Part shown: positions 48,051-61,138 of the stretch, piece after piece | Position numbering within the stretch: the stretch's first letter is position 1 | How the letters are laid out: every line of letters begins with the position of its first letter | Assembly: GCF_047495875.1 (NCBI RefSeq) | Contig: NC_092479.1 | Span: forward strand, 9,384,806 to 9,448,805 | Source of the DNA: Pithys albifrons albifrons | Lineage: Eukaryota > Chordata > Aves > Passeriformes > Thamnophilidae | Direction of reading: 5' to 3' | DNA: 64,000 nt | Program-made: the position numbers and the translations under genes | Notes under the pieces: generated by a model | Told to the model about the DNA's origin: nothing | What the model saw: the letters and a program-made list of their open reading frames with translations, nothing else | The model's database searches: none

Positions 48051-51000
48051 TGGGGGAGATGCCTGCAGCATAACTAAGTGTATTCTCTGTGCCATGAAGA
48101 TGCCCGAGGCTGCAGGGGCACCGTGCCCATCCCTCCCTGCCCAGCAGCAGCGTGGGAGGGGCTGGGAATTCTGCTCAGTTTGCTTTGCCTTCTTTTTACA
48201 TTTACCAACCTTTAGGACCCCTGAAAGCCTCCTGTCCAAAACAAAGTAAATAAAAACTACAAGTATAATAATAATTAGAATATCATTATTATCAAGGATA
48301 ATTAGAAAAAAATAAAAGGGGCCTTCTTAATTTACCTCCCTTTTGTGGAGTTTGTATTAAATGCCCTGGGCCCAGCCCAGCAAAGCACTGTAGTGCCCAG
48401 TCCAGTGCATCCCTGAGGGAATGTGCCTGCAGCGAGCTCTCAGGTGGGATCACAGGTAATGAGAAGGAGGTGAGAAACATCCCCTGGCAGACCAGAATAG
48501 AAGGAAACCTCTTGGGAAACAGGAATTGCTTCCAAAAAGATCATTTGATGGTCACTGCTGGTGACTGGCATGATACGGTGGTTGCAGGGGCTGGGAGCTC
48601 CTGAATGTGTAAGCCTGAGGTTTATAAAGCACAACAGACTCAGCTTCCCTAAATCCAGCATAATTAGGTCTTTAATCTGCTCAAGAGATTCTGAGCTGGA
48701 TATCAACACTATTTCCTCCTTTGGATGAGGGTGGTACATAAAGAAAAAAGAGCAAAAAGGAGGCACATGATGTGAATTTATTTGCATCTTCCAACAATAA
48801 TCCAGTCATTCTGCCCAGGACATGCCAGTCTTGCTTAATGGCCCTTTATGCAGTTTTTTTTTAATGATGCCCAAGAGTTTATTTATTTATTCACTAATTT
48901 CTTTTACCAAGGTGGAAAATCAGAAGCAGAAAATACCATTTCAATCTTTTAAAAAAATTGACTTTATTATGGTTTATTTTACAAGCAGTGGCTTAGCTGG
49001 GGGTTGGCTGAGTCCCCCAGCAAGTGGGAAAATGCCAGGTCCTCAAGCTCCATCTCTGCTGCTGCAGAGATCCATTGGAGCAAGTCCCAACACCTGAAAA
49101 GCAATTCCATTTCCTACAGCAAGAAATGGCAGTTTCTGGGGGAGGGCACTTCCATCCCACCTTTATAACAGCCAAGACTCCAGCTCTGTCCTCAAATGCC
49201 CCAGAATCCCAGGCAGAAAACTGCACATAACATTTTCTCTCTTTTGTATAAATTTTATCTGGAAAAGGCAGAACTGTGAGGATTTTGGAAGGGGTACCTT
49301 ATTTCAACTTCACTTGCTAGAAACAATCCTGTTGCTCTGAGTAATTATTCAATAAATTTGTGAGAGGGATATAAAGCCATAAAAGCAGCGGTAATGGTTT
49401 GCAATTTAATAGCTGAATTGTAAATGAATTTTCCTATAGCAGCTTTAATGCAGTGGGCTGCTGCAATTAAGAGAACATTCTTTGGGGTGCCTTTAATTTT
49501 TTGTTGTTGTCGTGAAGTTCAGTGCCGTTAATTCTTTGGTTTAAAGAAACTGAATCATTAACAACTTCAAGCTGTGGAAGCCTCCTTTGGCTTCCTCTGC
49601 AGCCAACAAAACTTTCTCCTGGAAAAGGTGGTTTTGGCCCATTTGGAACTTGTATTTTCTCATACTAGTGAGTGTGGAGTTGCACCAGGTATTGAGCTTA
49701 TGCCCTTCATCCTCTTTCCGTCATCATCCATCTTGCTTCTGTGACACGTGGCATCTTCTGCTATGGGGGTGGAAAGCCAAGAGGTCTTGGCCACGCAGGG
49801 AGACCCTGTTCATAGCATTTAGCATCTCTTTTTAAATTAATATTTGGTCAAGGAGTGTATAAATGGGAGTATGTGGGTATTGCAGTGCTCTGGGTGCCCC
49901 TAAACCTCAGAGCTCTCTGGGAAGAGAGGAGTCACCATTCTGCCCTTGCTGTGAGGATGCTCCATGCCAAGGTGGAGCCCCATGATCCTCCCTTGCAAGA
50001 ACTCATCTCCTTCCACAATGCCCATTTCTTTCTCTTCACTTTTCAAACCCTCTGGATTTCAAATGTCATTCCCAAGCTGCTCAAGCTCTTGGAATTAATT
50101 TTCCTGGAGTGGATGCCCCAAACGCTGCCCCTTCCTGCAGTGGTGCTACCGACAGCTCCCTTGGTTTGCCTCAGCACATTCCTCTTCTCCTTTGCACATT
50201 CCCCTAACTACATCCTTCCACTTGGACACCAGTGTCCCCTCAGTGGCCTGTGTTTGAAGGAATTGCCATGGAAACCAGTATCCGATGTTGGGAGCATCTC
50301 TGGGGCAACTGAAATTGTTGCTGGTTATTGAGGGTGTGTACACTGCCAGGATTACCTGCCCTGTCCATAGAGGAGCAGGGAACTGCTGCACCACGGTGTG
50401 TTTCCAAAGCAAATTGACACGGACAACTCTAATCTGACTACAGTGGGTGATGATTAAAAGACACAATCTTGTAAAAAGGTGATGGAAACCTGACCCTGCT
50501 CTGAAGGGCAGCTCCAAATCCCCTCCTCCCATAGCTGAATCCAGACTAAGGGGAATGTGTGACAGTGCCTGTCCTAACAGTTTTCTCTCTGGAGCACCCT
50601 TATTGTTGTAACTTGAGCTTCAGTTTTAGGGGTTTTTTTATTCATCAGCCCTTAATAGATGGTGGTTTGTGCTGCAGTCCATGGATGCAAAGTGTAGATC
50701 CCTGACCCACTCCCAGCAGGGATTTGACCTTGAAGTTATTCCTCTATAATAGTAAAAGATCCTTAGGCAGGTAACAGAGAAAAATGGTTTAGTGGGGTTT
50801 GGTCTGGCAGTGTGCTCAGTCAGTGCCGTACCAGGCAGGGGTATCCTGGCCTTGCTGTGGGCTCTGTGGGGCACAGAAGATTTGTGATTGGGCAAAACAG
50901 GGGTGCCCCACTGTGGAAAGTGCCACCCATCTGTTCCCCAAACCCCCAGAGGTGTTTCTGGATGAGGTGGAAGTAGCAGTGCCCTGCACAGCCAGGGCTG

Positions 51001-52756
51001 CTGCTGCTGCCTGGAGGGCTTGGAAGGTGTTAAACTGCTCTGGGGAGCAGGGTTGGGATTCCTGCTCCTGAGCCATGGAATCTTCAGGGGGAGGCAGTAG
51101 CCATGGGTGCATTTATAGATGCAAATGGGGAGCAGGGGAGGGGAACAGAAAGTGTAAGAATCCATTGTAAAGCTTAAGGGCACTGCTGAAATCCGAGCTC
51201 GGAGTGAAGGCTGGAGTCTGTGCCAGATGACTGCAGGCAGGAAAAGAGCTTAAAATTGGTGTTTCTCATGTACTTTAAATCCCTGAATCTATTTCAAATA
51301 CCCTGTGTGAACACATCCACTTGAGGTTGGGCCATTTGGTGAATCCCCTGCAACTTCCTCAATTTTCCAAGAAAAACTAAGAGAAACTTTTTTATATTTC
51401 ACCCAAGGCTTATTCTTGACCTTGGAATTGCCACCTGCCATCTCATCTCTCTTGCTTGCTCCTGGTGGAACCTGTCACACCTGGGTGTTTGTTTGGAACT
51501 CCTGTAGCCCGGGACAGTGTTTGAGCAGCACCCGCCACAGGAGCATCGTGGCCCTTTTATCTGACGAGTGCTTCAACAATACAAATATTTAAGTACAATA
51601 AACAATTATGATCAAGTGTCTGGGGTGACTGCATATGGCAAATGAATTTGAAATTCATTTCCCATGGGTATTCAGGCTTCACATTCACTTTCTGTGGATG
51701 TTCATGCTAATAAAACTTCATTGCACGGAGAGAGAACACAAGAGAGATGCAAATATGACAAGGGCAAATTTGCTTAAGAGTTCAAATGAATATTCACCAA
51801 TTTTTTATTATTTTAAAGTATTCATTCCTATTTGCTGCAAAAAAAATTATTTTATCTTTGCTCTTCAAGCTCAGTGAAGCGTGTGTCTGAGGTATAATAT
51901 GTATTTCCTTGTACTAATGGAAAGTTTTGTTAACAGCAAGTACGGAGTGTATTTAAAATGTGCTTTATCTCCAGGAAATTAAATCCACGTGAGTTACCAC
52001 CATCCTGACTAACATCTGTATGTCAACACATCTTGCAGTTTAAGGCTGGGATCTCCCTGTTTAAAAGCTGCAGATTGCAGATCCAGATCCTGACACCATT
52101 ATTTTCCTCTGATTTTCCTTGCTCATCTTTCATCTCACATTGCCCTCAGTTATGAGGATGCCAGAGATGCTTTCCCTTCACACAAGCTGAGCTCCTGTTT
52201 GGAAGGACTTGGGGGTCACCATGGCTCCGTTTTGCCTGAGGCAGAGGAAGCACAGTTTTGACATTTTCATTTGATTTCTGTCCTGGAACTGAAAGAGATG
52301 CAAATTAGCAATAATGAATATTTTCATTAAAAGTGTCTAGACATTACATCTGAGAGCAGGATAATGGTGCTGCTGCTTTATATAAAATAGTCTGAAGTAG
52401 ACACAGGCTGCTTTTTTTTTCAGTCAGAAAAGATAACATTTATTTAAAGAAAATGAAATTTAATGTAAGTGAAATTAGGGTAATTGCCAATTATGTAACT
52501 GCAAACAAGGCAGATCTTTATCTTGAGATGAGCCAGTCTAGTGCAGATTACAAACTGTTACTTTTAATGGGGTGGCATCAGAAGGCAAAAAAATCAGTGA
52601 AACAGTCCTAAGTTATTTCTTGTGCCTGTCCAGACCTCTTGGATAGTGAGGGGTGTGAAGTTTGGATCATCACCCCCTCTCCCTGCAGGTCTGGCCTAAA
52701 ATTTAGTCTGGAAACATAGATGTGGATGTTCAAAAAGGTATCATGAGTTTTATCGT
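48051..52756. other. Intron stretch, possible conserved non-coding element
   Basis: No exon or repeat recognised. AT-rich, repeat-free blocks at about 49320-49570 and 51550-51870 look like conserved non-coding DNA by texture only. The second contains a 21-bp near-perfect palindrome (51640-51660). Confidence 0.4.
51640..51660. repeat. 21-bp palindrome AAATGAATTT-G-AAATTCATTT
   Basis: Ten bases on each side of a central G (51650) are perfectly complementary. Weaker pairing continues outward (GG with CC, TA with TA) beyond one mismatch. It sits in an AT-rich, repeat-free block. Confidence 0.9.
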
Positions 52757-52975
52757 AGCATCCCAGAATGGTTTGGGCTGGAAGGGACCCCAAAGCCCCT
52801 CCAGTGCCACCCCTGCCATGGGCAGGGACACCTCCCACCAGCTCCGGCTGCTCCAAGCCCTGTCCAACCTGGCCTGGGACACTCCCAGGGCTGGGGCAGC
52901 CACAGCTCCTCTGGCACCTGTGCCAGGGCCTGCCCACCCTCACAGACAAGGATTCCTTCCTATTATCTTCCTAAC
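52757..52975 (-). mobile_element. CR1 LINE 3' end
   Basis: CATCCCAGAATGGTTTGGGC, TGGAAGGGACCCCAAAGCCC, GCTGCTCCAAGCCCTGTCCA, ACCTGGCCTGGGACACTCCC and CAGGGCCTGCCCACCCTCAC in reverse-complement CR1 order. Little diverged. Confidence 0.95.
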
Positions 52976-55584
52976 ACGTATTTTTCTGCTACTACATATG
53001 TATTTTTTCCTAATGTCTTGATAAGAACATCAGCTTTCCCTTGGATCTCTTTTGCTCAACCAAGGCACCATTTGAATACATCTCCCTCTTCTCTGGTCCA
53101 CTAGGCTTGGGGAAAACTTCTCCATTTTCATTCAAAGCTAGCAATATAAATATTCCTAATAAGTCTCACCTGAGTTAGCAGAAGGGCTACATAATGCTGC
53201 AGCCTTTTCTTTAAGAGGACTGAGTTTCTTTTTGTATTCCAGCTGATGACCAGTGCTGTCCCTTTGGGATCACAGATTGCTTCCGGGAGCAGCTGGGAAA
53301 CAGCTGGAGGGACTTGGGTCTGACTGTGGCAGTTTACAACTGGTCAGCCTTATCTCCTCTTCCCCCCAAAGTGCAGGAACAGCCTTGGGGCTCCCCCAGC
53401 CATGGACAGGGAGTGGTGCTGTGGGCTGGGAGCCTGGCTGCCTGTGCTCCCCCAGGGAAAAAAGGAGAAAATGTAGGAATAATGGGAACCATTTTAGGTG
53501 ATTTTAACTGTCAGATATCGGAAGCAAAGTAAAATGCCCAGGTGAGTTGACAGCAGCTCAGTTTGATCCCTGCCATGAGAGCCTGAATATTTCAAAGACT
53601 ATTAATCGCCTTGGAATTGATTTTATACTGAGATAGTTTATCACACCTGTGTATTTGGTGTGGTTTGATGTTTTTTTATAAGTAATCTATGTCAAAGTTA
53701 AAGAGACTTTATTAGAAGCTGCATTTCCCCTGCCCTTCTATGGCTCGGTGTTCCATTGGGGTAAATCAACTGTATGGTGAGATGAAGGAAAATTGTTCCT
53801 TATTTGACTGGAAAGGCTCAATGTGTTTTATGGGTTGCAAGTGCCCTTTTCCACTGGACCCCATTCACACCCTGTTTCAGCTCATATGGGCCTTAGTTTC
53901 CCCATCCTGTTAAATGATATCTGCAGTATTTTCCCACTTAAACAAAAATAGTACGTATGAGTTATCTGATGTGAAGGGATTTCTCTCAGTCCAGGAAAGG
54001 TGTCATGTTTCATCGGGTCGATGACTCCAGACAACCTCTGTTATGAACATTTAAAGAGATGGACAGCGGTACACTCCAAGCCCCAAATTCACAGTATCAA
54101 GGAGTACACACTGAAGCCTTAAAACACCACTCTAAGGCGTGTAATGTGTACATGTAAGAATATTACTCCAGTTTCTCAGCTGCCTTCTCAGTGCTGTAAC
54201 TTCCTCTAAGTGTATTTTTATGTCTTTCATAGGTTAGGGTGGAATGTAATAGTAGACTTGTAATCTTATGCAATACAGGAGTAGTCCACCCTGGCAGTAG
54301 CATCTTGAATAAAACCAGGAAAAAAAGGGGTGGGGAAAAGGCTTGTTTCACTGTTCTACACTCCCTGGCACGTTCCTTTGTTGTGAACAGGACTGATTTG
54401 GCAGCGAGGTGACCCCCAGACCAGGTGGGACACGGTGTCAGTGCCACCATCAGAACAAGGGAGGAGGATGACATTTGCACCAGAGTGTGTTCTCTCACTT
54501 GAAATGAAAGGCAAAGATGCTCTGCCTTGTAGGAATAAATTGTTTCACTCTTGTCTAGACTGTGTTGTGTGGTCCCTGAAGCACCCGTGGGGGTTTTGCT
54601 CCCTGGGTGGTGGGTGGCAGTGGGGGACAATGTGCTGTGCATGTTAAGCCTCCTCTTCACTAATCTCTGGAGCTCTCCATTTCTCCATTAATCTTAGGAT
54701 TATTTCCGAGGCATGAACCACCCTTGAAATCTTATCTTTTATTTACACCTCAAGTATTTTAGCAAAAAAACCACATTTCTGTCTATCTTCTCCCTTTTCC
54801 AGGATGCTCCAGCAGAATCTTTCCATGGCTCTGCTCTGCAAACCCTGTTTTTAGTTTTGTTTTCTAGGAAGGGAGCAGAGGGCTGTTCTCCCACTAGTTC
54901 TGCTGATGGTCTTATATTGCCACAGTTGAAAGGGATGGGTGCAAATACTTATTCCTGCCTCCTGCCCAATTTAGGACAGTGAACTTGCCTGTAATTTGTC
55001 ACGATAAAGCGTCTGGAGGGTCACGAAAATGCAGAGGCCTCTGAATTTCACAGTGCCTCTTGCTAATGTCAAATCTTCCTTGGAATTGACTTCCCAGGAC
55101 AAAGAAGCTGTCAGATGAATGCTGATGCTCTATTAATGACAGGGTAGGGTGACCCACCCCGGCATGTCCTCGCTGTTGCTGAAGGAAACACAGAAGCAAC
55201 CCATAATCACCTTTCCTGCATCTGTCCCACTAACACCTAATTAAAGTATATATTTGTCTGCTGATTGATCACAGGATTTTTTTCACAGCACTTGTTATCC
55301 TGCTGTCTGAGTGCTTCATATTCTCCCTATTCATTGAAGTTTTCACATGATCCTTATAACAGTGTCTGAACAGGTGGTAAGTCAGGTCTGCAAAGCCAAT
55401 GTCTCTGCAGACTTTCCATTGCCCCCTTCCCAAGAGAACAGGGGATGTCTTGGAGTAAGTCAGCATAACCTGATGTCCCAAATCATCTTGGCAGTTCTGA
55501 AAAAACCTGAACACACCTTTCCCCCTTAATTTGTGATGGGGAAAAAGGATAGGGAAGTGGCATGTTGTACAGACTTGACCTGGA
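52976..55584. other. Intron stretch, nothing recognised
   Basis: No exon or repeat family recognised. Confidence 0.45.
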
Positions 55585-55866
55585 TTGACAGGACAAGGGC
55601 AGGGTTAGACTGGACACTAGACACTGTCAGAAGAGAGGTTTAAACTGGAAATGAGGGAGAAATTCTTCCCTGGACAGTGGTGGGACACTGGCACAGATTG
55701 CTCAGAGAAGCTGTGGCTGCCCCATTCCTGGAAGTGTCCAAGGCTGGGTTGGACCAGGTCTGGAGCAGCCTGGGATGCTGGAAGATGTCCCTGCCTGTGG
55801 TGGGGAGGTGGAACAGGAAGAGCCTTAAGGTCCCTTCCAACCCAAACCATTCTGTGGTTCTGTGAA
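55585..55866 (+). mobile_element. CR1 LINE 3' end
   Basis: GACAGGACAAGGGCAGGGTT, GAGGGAGAAATTCTTCCCTG, AGAAGCTGTGGCTGCCCCAT and TTCCAACCCAAACCATTCTG followed by TGGTTCTGTGA, in CR1 order. Confidence 0.94.
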
Positions 55867-58800
55867 AGCAGCTCTTGAGTGGGGATTTCTGAGCTGGAGA
55901 CCGACAAAAGGTCAGAGGTATCCAAGCAAGAAAGAAAACTGTTCCTTCTGTGGGCCATGAAAGGAGCACTTTACTCATAGTTTGCAGTGGGGGATACATT
56001 ACACCAGGAGGGTGGACCAGAGTTACATTTTTGTCAAGGTTTATATATTGACTGGTGAGGTGCGGGTGAGGACATTTGGAAACAGCTGCAGTGCATCCAA
56101 GGTGCTTGACTGGGAGTTTTGGTGGCTTAATTCACCTCTCAGTTGCATAGACCAACCCCAGCCATGTGGGAGATGCACAACGATTTAGCTCCCTCAGATG
56201 ACTCTTCATCATCTGGGCAAAACCACCCCAAATTTACACTAAATCCAAACAGCTTTATGTTTAGCACAGACCCTGAAACTCCTGGGTAACCAATAAGAAA
56301 GCAGAACTCAAAAAACATTCCAAGTTTTGGGTCCATTGCAGCTGGAGCTCAGCACTGACGCTGATACCTGCTCATGCAAAGCTGGTGCTGACGTCTGCCC
56401 CATAAACATTTAAATACAGCTGAACGTACACGGGCTCATGGATTGCTGTAATTCATTAAACAAATGTTGAGTTTAATGGTGTTGCGTATAAAGCTGGTGC
56501 CATGGGTGCTCTCAGCTGTGAAATATGCTGTGGAAGTCATTTGTTTGCAAAGACGTGTAGAAATCTGCTTCCTATTAACATAAAATGGGTTTATTGGAGA
56601 AAAAAATCTATGGGATCTCATTTTTCTCTCAATTATCCCTTCTCAGTGGGATTCCTCGAGGTTTGCACTGGGTAACTGAGATGTGTCTAAGCTGGGGGGG
56701 TTTGGAGCTAGGGTTTGTTTTGATCCATTAAACTTGTATCTCACCGTGGTCATGTCATTCCCCCGTCTGAGACACTTTATAAACATTAATGGGTTTGTTT
56801 TCACAGTCCCAGGGGATGTGCAGGAAGGTCACCAGGACCATTTCACCCACACAGAAACGGGGATGGGGAAATGTGTCACAGCAGCATCATGGGGAAGAAC
56901 AGAATATTCACTCAGATTTTTAACTTGTCCATCCTTAACTCTGTCTCATTCTGTTTTAATAACTTAAAAGTTAACAAGTTATTAAGCTGATATGTTACTA
57001 CAGCCCAGCAATACTACACCAGCAAGGTTTGCATTAAGATGTTGCTGTATATTCCTGAGGAAGGAAAGAGTTGGTGCTCTCTGAGTGAGAAGTGGGTGAA
57101 ATGCAGTTATAAATATACAAATAATAATGTGACCTTTGCAGAGGGTAAGGAATTGTTATATAAACAACTCTGGTAACTTTGATGGGAATTACTTAGCAGA
57201 GACATGTTGGTAAGAGACTATGGAAGGTGGGCCATGCTGTGCTTTTCCTGGGGATTGCTGCTGGAGTTTGCTGGTATCTTGGTCTGGACTGTCTTGGTGA
57301 TGACTGGCCACACAGATGCCAAATTCTCTTTGTCCCACGGTGTGCCAGGGCATAACAAACCTGAGGCACGGATCAAAAATCCTGCTCTGGACATCTTTTT
57401 CCCATCACAGAAGGTCCATTTTTGAGAATATGCTGAAAGAAGCTGCTGATATTTGCAGCCTGTTCAGCTGGGATTGTTCCTGCAAACAAAGATACATGGA
57501 GCAGATGAGAAATTAATATAAATATACAGACAGAAGGCAATTTTTTTTTGAGAAAGAGAGGCAGAGTCAGATAAAAAGCAATCAGCAGAATTTACATAAG
57601 CCTTCCCCATCACAGGGGTCATCATTCTGCAGGATGACACATTGAAATTCATTTTTATTAAATTCTGGCTGATTATTTAATTGGAAAAAGAAGGATTTAA
57701 TTGAATCAAGTCAAAGGGCCCTATTAGATTACATTCGACCTTAACACAGAAGGCTTTTCCCATTTAGTTAAACTGGTTCCTTTGCATATTGTACATATTA
57801 AACTATAAAAAGTCGTAATCTGAATAGCAAATTAAAGGGTTTGCAAGGCCTGAATGGTACTCATGTGCTTCTCAGCCCTTTTTCATCTCTTAAATCTTCT
57901 CCTATTCCCTTTACTACATTCATGAGGCTGCAACAAGAGCAAAGATGAAGGGTAGTACTCTGAAATCTTCCTCCATCCTTGTTTATTCCATTTACATATT
58001 TTTGGGGAATGGCCTGCCTGGATGGGATGTCGCTACAAGAACTTGTTGCCCAAAGCTGAGGATTTTTCAGGTTTTCCAGGCTCCCCTTGTACCACCTGAA
58101 TAGATGCTGAATGTACCTAAGGCTGAACAGAGATGTATGACTTGCTGGCACTGACTCAGGTTTCCCATGTGTCCTTAGGAAATATTCCCAGTCTCTCCTT
58201 GCCTCATCCGCATTGCCAGGGACTCCCATCCCTTTGGGATACAGACTCCCTGCATAGCTGTCAAGCTCCTGGTAAAAGCTGGGACAAAAAAAAACCCAAA
58301 TCAGAAAAAAGCAAAGCAATTTTTGGAAATTATAGGTTTCTAATTTGGCCTCTTTAATTAGCTTTTAATTCATTTTTTGTTATGTTATAACTAATGGGAT
58401 GAAGCAAACAAGGCAAAATTAATTTCCTGAAGTTTTATTTCATCCCAGTTTTGAGGACTCCAGCAAAGGCTTGGCCTTCTGACTGAGAATATGACTCAGT
58501 TGGGCTGGGAATGCCCCATCCTTGTGCCTGCACTGCTCATTTTCCGCCAGCTGATATCTTTGGATTGCTGGGACGCTCCGTGCTCTTTCCAAGCGGAAGC
58601 TTGGAGAAATCAAATTCTGCTCTGAGAGATTGAAATCAATTTTAATGGACTTAGCAGTTCCAGAGTAAGGATGGGAGAAGGCATGGGAAAGGGGGAAAAT
58701 CTTCCAAGATATCGTCAGGGGAATTCAGGAGGACTTGAAAGTAGTAATGAAGGTTTTTAAAGTGAGGTTTTTAATTCACACTTGAGTCTGCAGCCAACTT

Positions 58801-60238
58801 TAGGACACATTTTTAAATAGCCAGGCACTAATGTAGAAATTCTCTTCATCAGTAAATTTAAAAAATTCCAGTTCTGTCAGTGCAGCAGCTCAGCTAGTCT
58901 ATTATTAAGGTTAGATTGAGTAAGAAATATAATTTGGAATTTGTCTCAGCAGCTAAATGTGTTCTTGGAAGGTTCAAATCAGCTTTAACCTGAATTTTTG
59001 TGATAAAAATAGTGTGTTGGTACTTTAAAGCCGAGTTCCTTTTTGCTGAAGCTTAAGTTTTATTCACGTACAATGAGTAAGTTTTGCATATACAGTACTG
59101 GGATTGCACACTCAGGTTATCTCCTTACATACATAATTCTCTCATTTGCAAGCACAGTTTGCGGCACATACTCATGCAAATTAGGTATGAAACCGGGCAT
59201 TTATCTTGATTAGGATTCGGTTTCTATATATACTTAAAGAACTTTATCTCATTTGGGAATGGCTGCAGAGGTGATGAAGGAAGAATTTCAAAAATTGCAT
59301 TTATTCTGCTTGCAGGTTGTTTGTTGGCCCTTCAGGAATTGCTTAAGGAAAACAGATATTTCCACTGATATTCTGAGTGCTCTGGCCAGGCACAAGTGGT
59401 TGGGTTGCAGACACTGCTGGAAAGTCTCAGTGAGAACTAACTGTCCCTTGGGAAAGCCACTGTACCATTTCTCTAAATAAATACTAGATTTTCTGTTTTA
59501 TAATATCCAGATGAATTGATCCAGATGTAAGGCCTAGGTGCCACTTGATAAGAACTTGATCCTGTTGACTCTTGGAAAGCCAGTTGTACCCACGCTCTAG
59601 ATCAGATCTGAGGGTTTGGGGGACCCAGGTTGATCTTAGTGATGTTTTTCAGCCCACTGGTATGACAGATTTACCTGAGTTCTGTTCCCACAAGCTGCCT
59701 GGGGACTGCACACCAAACCCTCTGCTCTTGCAGAGCCCCATCACTGCATTCCCTGGGGACTGTCACCGTGTGGGATGATGACATGTTCCTGTTTCATCTC
59801 ATGCCAAGCCTCTCCTGGAGTCATCCCTGCAGCTCTCTGAGAAGGGGAGCCCTTTTCTATCCTTTTTGCTGCAGTTTGGCTCAGGGCTCTGCAGTGTCAG
59901 CAATGCTGTAGAAGAACACCCCAATGTTCAAGGAACTGCCACAAATTCTCAGCTTGTTCAGTCAAAAGCCTGAATTTAGGCAACTATCAGAGGGTTTAGC
60001 AAATTGTGTAGGACTGTTTCTCCCCCCCTTTTCTTACGGGTTGTGATTTTCTCTGGCTTTTCCCTTGGCAAGAGCCGTTGCTCTCTGGCCCAGCTCCCCA
60101 CTGCACTTCCCACACCCACTCCTGTTTCTGTGAGTCTCCCACCCAACTGCCGTGGTGGCTCCTGCCCAGTTCCTAAACCGTTCGTGAACTTTTTCAGGTA
60201 CAGGTGACTCAGATGACAACATGCAGGTCACAGAAACA
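55867..60238. other. Intron stretch, possible conserved non-coding blocks
   Basis: No exon or transposon recognised. A 10-bp inverted repeat (TTAATAACTT / AAGTTATTAA) spans 56956-56985. AT-rich blocks at about 57590-57850 and 59030-59240 contain homeodomain- and POU-like words such as ATGCAAATTAG, suggestive of enhancers but unproven. Confidence 0.4.
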
Positions 60239-60328
60239 GAATCATAGAATATGCTGAGTTGGAAGGGACCCCTCAGGATCGAGTCCAACTCCTGGCCCCA
60301 CACAGGACACCTCAAGAATCCTGCCATG
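60239..60328 (-). mobile_element. CR1 LINE 3' end fragment
   Basis: GAATCATAGAATATGCTGAG, TTGGAAGGGACCCCTCAGGA and GAGTCCAACTCCTGGCCCCA, then CAGGACACCTCAAGAATCCT, match the reverse complement of the CR1 subfamily with the TGCTGAGTTGG tail. Confidence 0.92.
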
Positions 60329-60394
60329 ACTTGGGATGCAGGGATGGATTTGGGACGTAAAGCCATGCAGGCCACGGCTTCCAGAGCATCCCCA

Positions 60395-60510
60395 TCCATG
60401 GGGCTTGGAGCAACCTGGTCTAGTGAAAGGTGTTCCTGCCCATGGCAGGGGGGCTGGAACACAGTAATCCTTGAGGTCCCTTCTGACCCAAATGATTCCC
60501 TGATTTTATG
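60395..60510 (+). mobile_element. CR1 LINE 3' end fragment
   Basis: GGGGCTTGGAGCAACCTGGT, CTAGTGAAAGGTGTTCCTGC, CCATGGCAGGGGGGCTGGAA and CCTTGAGGTCCCTTCTGACC on the + strand. It lies about 65 bp from an opposite-strand CR1 of a different subfamily, with the tails pointing outward. Confidence 0.92.
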
Positions 60511-60949
60511 ATCGCATTGTGGTGGGGATGAAGCCATTGGCATGTCTGCTGTGGGCAGGGTGGCAGCTCTGCAGGCTTGCTGCAGCCCTGGCAAACATGC
60601 AAGTGGATTCCTCAGAGGGATGAATAAGGCACAGGGAAACATCCGCGCTCCCTCTAGCAGTCGCCAGCGAATGGATGATACCAAATAATTCTCGATTTTT
60701 CACCCTGGGTTCGTGCCACACAAACTGCCAGTGTAAGAGCTCTCGCACGAATGCTGCTGCAGTGGTGACAGCGTTCAGGTGGCTCTCCCCCCACCGCCAA
60801 AATCCTTCCAGAGGGATTTTTGTAGCCCATTCTCCTCCATCTGCCGCAGGCAGCTTCTGGTATGGCTACACTCAGGGGTGAACCTGAGCGCAATTAGCAG
60901 AACGGCTTTTAATTAGTGGCATTTTCAGCGCAGCGTGGGCACTGCAGCA
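60511..60949. other. Intron stretch bordering the CpG island
   Basis: No exon or repeat family recognised. TTTTAATTAG at about 60907-60916 is a homeodomain-type word. CpG content begins to rise from about 60640. Confidence 0.45.
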
Positions 60950-61138
60950 TCCCCGCAGCACCCCTGAACTTCCCGGGGGGCTGCGGGGGGCGGTTGCGGG
61001 CTCTCTCTCGGCGCCGCAGGGTCCGCCCGCCCATCCCTCGTCGCCGCGGGTGCCCTCGGAGCCCTGCCGGGGCTGCCGGCGGGGGCAACAGGTAGGGGGC
61101 ACCCCCACCCCCGCACAACCTGTTCCCCCTTATGCCCC

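Noticed and set aside
50638..51183. 181-codon open frame on the - strand
   Set aside because: No recognisable protein; Pro/Ser/Gln composition of GC-rich intron DNA.
60034..60684. 216-codon open frame on the - strand
   Set aside because: Runs through two CR1 fragments; its sequence includes CR1 tail translation.
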